5,457 bases of DNA from Trueperella sp. GTDB taxonomy: Bacteria; Actinomycetota; Actinomycetes; Actinomycetales; Actinomycetaceae. The stretch is from positions 1-5,457 of the forward strand of contig JAAYGH010000089.1 in assembly GCA_012727825.1 (NCBI GenBank). Direction: 5' to 3'. The position numbers and the translations under genes were made by a program. Of this stretch, positions 1 to 4,123 are shown in pieces (the first letter of the stretch is position 1; each line of letters opens with the position of its first letter). The notes under the pieces were generated by a model. That model searched no databases, was not told the DNA's origin, and saw only the letters and a list, made by a program, of their open reading frames with translations.

Positions 1-1
1 C

Positions 2-634
2 CCGTTCGAGTTCGAGCGGAAGTTTTTGGTGAGGGAACTTCCAACGGGCGTGGTCGAGCACGGTGCACCGCAGGTCATCATTCAAGCCTACGTATTTGCC
101 GAAGCCGGCTATGCGATTCGCGTGCGTCTCCAATTTCGCGGCGTCGAGCTGCCCACAGAGCCGTTCAACCCCGCCGTCGACGAACTTGGTGCATACGAGC
201 GTCGGCTTCTCGCCTCCCTGAAGAGCAATCACAACGACGACGGCGTGGCGACCATTGCCGTGAAATCCCCATCCATCAACGGGGAGCGCTACGAAATGGA
301 AACCGAAGTCGACACGGACGTGGCGGTGCAGATCATTCAACGCTCTCCGCGAGTCGTCGCGAAAACGAGGCACTCGTTGTGGTTCAACCAGGATGGTTGG
401 GAATTCGACGTGTTCGTCGGGCAAAACTCAGGACTGATCGTGGCGGAGATCGAGAGGCTGACCCCCGTCGTCGATCTTGAAATCCCAGATTTCTGTGTGA
501 CCGAGGTGACCACCGATCCGCGATTTACCAACGACTCGCTCTCCAAAGAACCTTGGCAACACTGGGATGCCCTCTATCGGACGGAGCTCGCCCAGCGCGG
601 CCCGTTCTTCCTCGACTTACGTTCAGCTGACTGA
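2..634 (+). CDS. CYTH-domain phosphohydrolase, 5' end cut by window edge
   Basis: The reading frame is open from base 2, so the TTG at 26 is not the start; the true start lies upstream of the window. The first visible residues, PFEFERKFLV, carry the CYTH signature ExExK (E3, E5, K7 of the 210 visible residues). Other family features follow in order: an IRVR strand (R40, R42), a KSP...ERYEMETEV segment (from K88) and EFDVFVGQNSGLIVAEIE (about 134-151), whose acidic residues usually bind metal. The PDFCVTEVTTDPRFTNDSL tail resembles small bacterial CYTH proteins of the NeuTTM type. CYTH enzymes bind triphosphorylated ligands in a beta-tunnel with Mg or Mn. Small bacterial members are mostly inorganic triphosphatases, while some relatives are class IV adenylate cyclases or thiamine triphosphatases. 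The substrate cannot be told from sequence. The protein appears cytosolic, with no signal or membrane segment. Only a few N-terminal residues are probably missing. Confidence 0.85.
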   Translation, partial: PFEFERKFLVRELPTGVVEHGAPQVIIQAYVFAEAGYAIRVRLQFRGVELPTEPFNPAVDELGAYERRLLASLKSNHNDDGVATIAVKSPSINGERYEMETEVDTDVAVQIIQRSPRVVAKTRHSLWFNQDGWEFDVFVGQNSGLIVAEIERLTPVVDLEIPDFCVTEVTTDPRFTNDSLSKEPWQHWDALYRTELAQRGPFFLDLRSAD

Positions 635-722
635 CGCGACTCTCGACTGACCGCTAGCTCGTCTCGATTACGGGCATAGCAAGTTGCGCCCTGGGTGTGA
701 TGGCGCGCGTGCAATCCGCGTA

Positions 723-734
723 CATAATAGGGAG
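723..734 (+). promoter_or_regulatory. Probable -10 box for a leaderless transcript
   Basis: TACATAAT sits at 721-728, with a CATAAT hexamer at 723-728. The ATG at 735 is 7 bases after the hexamer, where transcription would be expected to begin. The GGGAG at 730-734 touches the start codon and is too close to act as a normal Shine-Dalgarno site, so leaderless translation is the simpler reading. No convincing -35 box is visible. Confidence 0.45.
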
Positions 735-1271
735 ATGGCAACCTCAAGAAAGATGATCGACGCTGTGCCGCAGATTCTCATTGCGCTGGGTCTGACGCTC
801 ATCGTGATTGTTGGAATGAGTATGGCGCGGGCACATGCGCCATCAGCGTCCGAGGCCAACCACGAGGTCACCTATCTGAATCATGACGTGACCACGATCG
901 AGAAGTTTCACTCGGAGTACGTTGGCGATAATTCGAACACGGTTCAGCTGTTGCACGCGTTGCCGCTTGGCCCGCGAATCGAAAGGGTGGAAATCCACGA
1001 AACTGAGGTCATTGCGGTTCTCACGGATGCGCCCGATGTTGATCCGCTCGCCGAACGAAGCGACGCGCTCTATTCGGCAGTAGCTTTCTTTGCGGCTGTC
1101 GACAATGCAACCGCCGTGACCTATCAATCGCCCACGGCCTCGTACTCGGTAATTCGCTGGGACGTCGAAGATCATTTCGGCTGGCCGTTGAAAGATTTAC
1201 TTCAGTCCGAAGGCGAGTGGGCACGAGTGCGAACGCTAATTCCCAGCGAGGCCCCTTTCTTGGTGTCTTAA
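735..1271 (+). CDS. Membrane-anchored DUF4825-type protein
   Basis: The predicted protein has 178 residues from the ATG at 735. The frame is open further upstream (TTG at 684), but that extension would put charged residues before the membrane segment and has no ribosome site. Residues about 11-31 (VPQILIALGLTLIVIVGMSMA) form one hydrophobic helix after a basic N-terminus (RK at 5-6), so an N-in, C-out anchor or uncleaved signal is likely. The outer part has the pattern I associate with DUF4825: YVGDNS at 62-67 followed by LLHALPLG, and LYSAVAFFAAVDNA at 112-125, then a weaker IRWDVEDHFGWPL segment. DUF4825 is of unknown function; in Firmicutes it occurs as a lipoprotein or stand-alone domain, or fused to sensor proteins. 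The gene follows the CYTH gene after 100 bases in which I see nothing but its own -10 box. The family call rests on remembered motifs; the membrane topology is firmer. Confidence 0.7.
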   Translation: MATSRKMIDAVPQILIALGLTLIVIVGMSMARAHAPSASEANHEVTYLNHDVTTIEKFHSEYVGDNSNTVQLLHALPLGPRIERVEIHETEVIAVLTDAPDVDPLAERSDALYSAVAFFAAVDNATAVTYQSPTASYSVIRWDVEDHFGWPLKDLLQSEGEWARVRTLIPSEAPFLVS

Positions 1272-1364
1272 CGGGATGTAATAAATACGCTAATTATCGA
1301 ATTATCACCGGTGCGACCAGTAGTTTTACCGATCGGAGCGGCGCGTAGTATGCGGCAGTTGCCA

Positions 1365-1392
1365 TTGACACTTTCGCGCGTTTCGGTATGAT
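1365..1392 (+). promoter_or_regulatory. Near-consensus sigma-70 promoter driving the small RNA
   Basis: A perfect -35 hexamer TTGACA (1365-1370) is followed by a 16-base spacer and TATGAT (1387-1392), a 5/6 match to TATAAT. Transcription should begin near 1399-1401. This is the best promoter in the window by match to consensus. No protein-coding gene starts close downstream; a strong terminator comes first. Confidence 0.75.
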
Positions 1393-1398
1393 AAATAC

Positions 1399-1541
1399 AA
1401 GCTCGCGCACCAGGTTTCCTGTGTTGCGCCGGGCAGGGTCTTTGTGATTGACAACCGAGGTGAGCGGTTCTCTTTCATTTCCCTGCCTTAACTGGCTGGT
1501 ACGAGGCGTTTGCTGTCCTCTCGTACCAGCCAGTTTCTTTT
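1399..1541 (+). ncRNA. Predicted orphan small RNA of about 140 nt
   Basis: The segment lies between a near-consensus promoter and a strong intrinsic terminator and folds throughout. Hairpin 1 pairs GCGCA (1405-1409) with TGCGC (1425-1429), with an inner CAGG/CCTG stem (1411-1414 with 1418-1421) and a UUU loop. Hairpin 2 closes with GGCAGGG (1432-1438) and CCCTGCC (1481-1487) and contains an inner AACCG/CGGTT stem (1453-1457 with 1465-1469). The inner loop AGGTGAG, with the preceding G, gives GAGGTGA, the core Shine-Dalgarno sequence. The third element is the terminator stem. I see no match to 4.5S/SRP RNA (no GGAAGG...GCAGC loop region), RNase P, tmRNA, 6C RNA (no C-rich loops) or 6S RNA (ends do not pair). 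Two alternatives remain. It could be an attenuated leader for the gene at 1605. It could also encode a 15-codon peptide starting at GTG 1444 (AGGG six bases upstream) and ending at TAA 1489-1491. Both ends are estimates. Confidence 0.6.
1490..1541 (+). terminator. Very strong intrinsic terminator
   Basis: AACTGGCTGGTACGAG (1490-1505) is perfectly complementary to 1520-1535 over 16 base pairs, with a 14-nt loop. It is followed by a T-rich run, TTTCTTTT, that starts at the end of the 3' arm (1534-1541). The stem ends the small RNA 63 bases before the next start codon. It would also block read-through from the upstream genes into the DUF4261 gene. Confidence 0.9.
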
Positions 1542-1592
1542 GCCTCAATCGCCCCGAGAATTGTTCACACGCGTGGGCACCACCTGCGCCGG

Positions 1593-1604
1593 TACACTGG
1601 CCCT
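1593..1604 (+). promoter_or_regulatory. -10 box for a leaderless mRNA
   Basis: TACACT (1593-1598) matches the actinobacterial TAnnnT -10 pattern and lies 7 bases before the A of the ATG at 1605, the spacing typical of leaderless transcripts. There is no purine-rich ribosome site between them (only GGCCCT). No clear -35 box is seen at the expected distance; the TTGTTC at 1561-1566 is too far upstream. Confidence 0.55.
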
Positions 1605-2417
1605 ATGCAAGAATTCGGAATCTCATCGATCCACCCGGAAGCCCCCTCGATGTTCTCGGCAGCGGCCATCATGCGCGCGCCGATTGACCTCGAGGAAGCA
1701 ATCGGACGACTCGGCCCCCTGTGGGGAGAAACGGTCGAACCAGTGTGGGAGCAGGCGGACGAATCTGACCCCAACACGCGCATACTCCACTTCCAGATTG
1801 ACGGCGTGCACGTCCTTCTCACCCCGATCAACCACGGCCTCCGTATTGAGAAGGGCCAACTGCCCCTCCACCGCTTCCACGTTGCCGCGTCGTTCTATGC
1901 GCCTGAGGAGCAGGCTGGCGAAGGCGAACTCGCGGGAGAAAGCGAAGATACGACGCTCCGTGAGTTACGGCGTCGTCATCGCATGGTCTCCGCACACATC
2001 GTCTACACGGAAGTGATGGACGTTTTGATGCGTGAACCCGCCGCAGTTGGTCTGTACCGCGACGAGCTTGGCGTGCTCATGCCACCAAAGATGGTCACCG
2101 AACTGTCAGACCTCTTGCGTACGGGCCAGGCGCCGCTGCCGCTGTGGATCAACGTCCGCGTCCACAAGCACGATCTTTCAAACGGCCGCACGCTCGGCTT
2201 GCCGACTTTCGGACATCTCGACCTTCAGATCCGGGAATCCACCCGCACGGACGAAGACGTCTACAACCTCCTCATGAACGTGTCGAACTACATCGTCACC
2301 GGAGAAACGTTCCTGTTGCCCAGCCAAACGTTTGGATACTCGCACGGTGAGACGCTCGCGATCTCCCAAGAGGTCTCGCAATCCGACGGCGCCACGGTCA
2401 TCCGCCTCGATTTTTAA
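1605..2417 (+). CDS. DUF4261-family protein
   Basis: This gene encodes 270 residues starting at ATG 1605, placed just after a -10 box and so probably leaderless. The N-terminal part (about 16-40, MFSAAAIMRAPIDLEEAIGRLGPLWG) and the core resemble DUF4261. Core features are VGLYRDELGVLMPP (148-161), LPLWINVRVH (178-187), LGLPTFGHLDLQIRES (197-212) and a YIVTGETFLLPSQTFGYS segment (229-246). The family occurs in many bacteria, often next to or fused with other uncharacterised domains, and has no established biochemical activity. Residues 101-126 form a charged, Glu- and Arg-rich linker that splits the protein into two parts. No signal peptide or membrane helix is visible, so it should be cytosolic. 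The strong terminator upstream and the promoter of the kinase downstream make it a single-gene unit. The family assignment is from remembered patterns. Confidence 0.75.
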   Translation: MQEFGISSIHPEAPSMFSAAAIMRAPIDLEEAIGRLGPLWGETVEPVWEQADESDPNTRILHFQIDGVHVLLTPINHGLRIEKGQLPLHRFHVAASFYAPEEQAGEGELAGESEDTTLRELRRRHRMVSAHIVYTEVMDVLMREPAAVGLYRDELGVLMPPKMVTELSDLLRTGQAPLPLWINVRVHKHDLSNGRTLGLPTFGHLDLQIRESTRTDEDVYNLLMNVSNYIVTGETFLLPSQTFGYSHGETLAISQEVSQSDGATVIRLDF

Positions 2418-2473
2418 CCTCCGATATTCGCTCGCACTAGGAGCGTCAGGGACGTGTCTCACTGATACCACGC

Positions 2474-2503
2474 TTGAGTAGATGCGGGCTGAACCACTAG
2501 ATA
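2474..2503 (+). promoter_or_regulatory. Promoter of the deoxynucleoside kinase gene
   Basis: TTGAGT (2474-2479) as -35 and TAGATA (2498-2503) as -10 are separated by 18 bases. An alternative -10, TATAGT (2502-2507), has a better sequence but a 22-base spacing. Either -10 lies inside the NrdR-like palindrome, so a bound repressor would block polymerase. Transcription would begin near 2510, giving a leader of roughly 30 nt with a proper ribosome site. Confidence 0.5.
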
Positions 2504-2510
2504 TAGTGGT
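2493..2510 (+). promoter_or_regulatory. Candidate NrdR box (operator)
   Basis: ACCACTA, spacer GATA, TAGTGGT forms a perfect 7+7 inverted repeat. Its inner 16 bases (2494-2509) match the NrdR consensus form ACACTATATATAGTGT at 13 of 16 positions. NrdR is the ATP/dATP-sensing repressor of ribonucleotide reductase genes. NrdR sites often come in pairs about 31-32 bases apart centre to centre; I looked near 2470 and 2533 and found no second good site. A short perfect palindrome GAAATATTTC follows at 2512-2521 but does not fit the NrdR pattern. Confidence 0.65.
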
Positions 2511-2533
2511 GGAAATATTTCAGACCGGAAGAT

Positions 2534-2545
2534 GGAGTAGTTTTG
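2534..2545 (+). promoter_or_regulatory. Ribosome binding site fixing a TTG start
   Basis: GGAG (2534-2537) stands 5 bases before TTG 2543-2545. No ATG or GTG start in the frame lies closer to it. The protein begins MALITVGGMIGVGKT from this TTG, giving the normal short strand before the P-loop, so the TTG start is well supported. Confidence 0.75.
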
Positions 2546-3235
2546 GCACTGATTACCGTGGGCGGAATGATTGGCGTTGGTAAGACGACGGCGGCCAATC
2601 TCATCGCCAAGCACCTCGACGCTCCGCTCCATCTAGAAAACGTCGAGGGCAATAAGATCCTCGAAAAGTTCTACACCGCAACCCCGGAAGAAGAGCAGGC
2701 CAAGCGCTACCCGTTCCTGCTTCAGCTCACCTTCCTGAACTCGCGCTATTCCGATATTAAGCGTGCGCTCGTTGAGCGCCACGCGGTCCTCGACCGGTCG
2801 ATTTATGAAGACTGGTACTTTGCTCGCGTCAACACCGACATGGGCCGCATCTCTGAGCTCGAGTTCTCCATCTACGAAGAGCTTCTTGCCAACATGATGG
2901 AAGAACTGACGTTCTTTCCCCAAAAAGCTCCGGACCTGTTCGTTTTTCTCCACGCTGACTTTGACACGATCCTGCGCCGAATCTCCAACCGTGGCCGTGA
3001 CTTCGAGCAGGATGAGTCACAACTGGCCTACTTCCGCCGCCTGTGGGCCGGCTACCGCAGTTGGGTTGAGGACACGTACAAGGAATCACCCGTGCTCGTG
3101 TTCGACACCGATCGCTACGACCTTTCGGTTCCCGAGCACCAGCAGTACTTGCTTGAACTCGTCGACCAGGAGCTCGCAAAGAAGGGCACTCCCGCCACGG
3201 CGTCGAAGAGGAAGATTTCGCAGCCGACCGTCTGA
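2543..3235 (+). CDS. Deoxynucleoside kinase (dGK/dAK/dCK family)
   Basis: This 230-residue cytosolic enzyme should transfer the gamma-phosphate of a nucleoside triphosphate to the 5'-OH of a deoxynucleoside, the first step of dNTP salvage. Family features appear in order: P-loop GMIGVGKT (8-15); the LENVEG segment (31-36), usually near the base and sugar; YPFLLQLTFLNSRYSDIK (56-73); DRSIYEDWYFA (84-94), with the DRS motif and catalytic-region acids; and PDLFVFL followed by the arginine-rich lid RRISNRGRDFE (145-155), which closes on ATP. The length fits the bacterial dGK/dAK group. Which base is preferred cannot be read from the sequence, and bacterial members usually prefer purine deoxynucleosides or dC. 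The last 15 residues are basic and low in complexity. The NrdR-like operator suggests control together with ribonucleotide reductase. No clear terminator follows the stop codon, so read-through towards yhhQ is possible. Confidence 0.9.
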   Translation: MALITVGGMIGVGKTTAANLIAKHLDAPLHLENVEGNKILEKFYTATPEEEQAKRYPFLLQLTFLNSRYSDIKRALVERHAVLDRSIYEDWYFARVNTDMGRISELEFSIYEELLANMMEELTFFPQKAPDLFVFLHADFDTILRRISNRGRDFEQDESQLAYFRRLWAGYRSWVEDTYKESPVLVFDTDRYDLSVPEHQQYLLELVDQELAKKGTPATASKRKISQPTV

Positions 3236-3277
3236 GTTTTCGGCTCATCGGGTGTGTAGCGGCTGGCCATCTCGCGC

Positions 3278-3306
3278 TTCGTCAACGTTTGATGAGGTGT
3301 TAATAT
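3278..3306 (+). promoter_or_regulatory. Possible promoter for yhhQ-tgt
   Basis: TAATAT (3301-3306) is a good -10 and overlaps a second candidate, TATGAT (3304-3309). The -35 candidate at 17 bases spacing, TTCGTC (3278-3283), is weak. Start of transcription would be near 3313-3316, leaving a leader of about 135-140 nt before yhhQ. Confidence 0.4.
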
Positions 3307-3309
3307 GAT

Positions 3310-3407
3310 CCCTGACGTCCGAGCGATCGGCGTCGCGTACTAGCGGCGCGTGCCGCGCAGTCCGTACCAGGGTGGTGGCAGCGCCCGGTGAGATCGACTT
3401 CCCTGAC
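3310..3407 (+). promoter_or_regulatory. Candidate structured leader RNA of yhhQ
   Basis: Two compact hairpins are seen. The first pairs GACG/CGTC (3314-3317 with 3331-3334), then CCGA/TCGG (3319-3322 with 3327-3330), with one bulged T and a GCGA (GNRA) tetraloop. The second pairs GTAC/GTAC (3337-3340 with 3364-3367) and then GCGGC/GCCGC (3343-3347 with 3352-3356). CAGGG (3368-3372) can pair with CCCTG at 3310-3314, closing a three-way junction, or with an identical CCCTG at 3401-3405. The heptamer CCCTGAC occurs in both places. Such exclusive pairings are typical of switches, but 5 bp can arise by chance. If transcription starts at 3313, the upstream partner would be mostly absent from the RNA. 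I cannot match it to preQ1-I, -II or -III riboswitches. Confidence 0.35.
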
Positions 3408-3414
3408 CTACAGA

Positions 3415-3440
3415 TACGTGCTGTATTAACAGCTACGTGC
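3415..3440 (+). promoter_or_regulatory. Hairpin / repeat element just before the yhhQ ribosome site
   Basis: ACGTGCTGT (3416-3424) pairs with 3429-3438 over 9 base pairs with one bulged T (3434) and an ATTA loop, ending 4 bases before the GGAG ribosome site. The same stretch holds a direct repeat TACGTGC at 3415-3421 and 3434-3440, 19 bases apart. It could be an RNA element near the ribosome site or a DNA operator; the sequence does not decide. Confidence 0.45.
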
Positions 3441-3451
3441 GTGGAGATTTC

Positions 3452-4114
3452 ATGAAAGCTGCCTATGCGCCGATTAGGCGCGGTTACTACGACGTGTTCG
3501 TTGCCCTCTTCGTCGCCTTTTTATTGCTGTCGAACATTGCAGCAACCAAGCTGATCGACGTCGGCCCATTCATTTTTGACGGTGGCGCCCTGCTCTTTCC
3601 GCTGACCTACGTCATCGGCGACGTGCTTGCCGAAGTGTACGGATTCAAAGCGGCACGCAAGGCAATCGGACTGGGTTTCATCGCCTCAATCATCGCGTCA
3701 GCGATGTTCTACCTTGTGCAGGTTGCGCCTCCGGCTGCCGAATATGAGAATCAGGCGGCCTTCGTAGCCGTGCTTGGCGTGGTTCCGCGCTTCGTGTTCG
3801 CGTCATTGTGCGGCTATATCGTTGGCCAGCTCCTGAACGCGTATGTGCTCACGTGGATCAAGAACCGGTGGGGCGAAAAACACTTGTGGGCGCGGCTCGT
3901 GGGGTCGACAGTGGTTGGCGAATTCATGGACACCATCATCTTCTGCGTCGTCGCTTGGTACGGCGTGGTCTCATGGGGCACCATCCTCAACCTGACAGCC
4001 ACCGGCTTCGCGTTCAAAGTGATTGTGGAAATCGCGTTGCTTCCCGTTACATACGCCGTCATCAACTGGACGAAGAAGAACGAGCCGGGTTACGGCGTCG
4101 TTGAGAACGCTTAA
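3452..4114 (+). CDS. yhhQ: Queuosine precursor transporter YhhQ (VUT family)
   Basis: This inner-membrane protein of 220 residues should import a queuosine precursor (preQ0/preQ1 in E. coli, queuine in some other bacteria). I chose ATG 3452 because GGAG (3443-3446) lies 5 bases upstream. A GTG at 3437 is in frame but falls inside the upstream hairpin and has no ribosome site of its own. Family signatures include SNIAATK (27-33), FDGGALLFPLTYVIGDVLAEVYG (42-64) with its conserved acids, RKAI (69-72), and GSTVVGEFMDTIIF (151-164). About six hydrophobic segments are seen, near 12-32, 46-60, 71-92, 108-135, 150-172 and 183-205. Length is typical for the family. The gene is followed 9 bases later by tgt, so the transporter and the enzyme using its substrate are made together. 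Confidence 0.93.
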   Translation: MKAAYAPIRRGYYDVFVALFVAFLLLSNIAATKLIDVGPFIFDGGALLFPLTYVIGDVLAEVYGFKAARKAIGLGFIASIIASAMFYLVQVAPPAAEYENQAAFVAVLGVVPRFVFASLCGYIVGQLLNAYVLTWIKNRWGEKHLWARLVGSTVVGEFMDTIIFCVVAWYGVVSWGTILNLTATGFAFKVIVEIALLPVTYAVINWTKKNEPGYGVVENA

Positions 4115-4123
4115 GGTAGGGAC

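Noticed and set aside
1399..1541. SRP (4.5S) RNA, 6S RNA, 6C RNA, tmRNA or RNase P RNA
   Set aside because: The diagnostic elements of each are missing: no SRP GGAAG apical region, no paired ends with a central bubble, no C-rich double loops, no tRNA-like ends, no GAGGAAAGTCC-type segment.
1294..1548. 84-codon open frame on the minus strand across the small RNA region
   Set aside because: It runs antisense through the terminator stem and promoter, has no ribosome site or family pattern, and its composition is explained by the RNA structure on the + strand.
1510..2016. 168-codon + strand frame overlapping the DUF4261 gene
   Set aside because: It is Ser/Arg/Thr-rich, typical of an out-of-frame reading of GC-rich coding DNA, and overlaps a gene with recognisable family motifs.
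2829..3248. 139-codon minus-strand frame over the kinase gene
   Set aside because: The Arg/Ser/Pro-rich composition and complete overlap with a conserved kinase mark it as a shadow.
3233..3249. Terminator directly after the kinase gene
   Set aside because: TGAG/CTCA gives only a 4-bp stem and no T-run follows.
3310..3440. Known preQ1 riboswitch (class I, II or III)
   Set aside because: There is no short C-rich-loop hairpin followed by an A-rich tail (class I), and the layout does not resemble the class II or III pseudoknots as I know them. I keep only the description of a structured leader.
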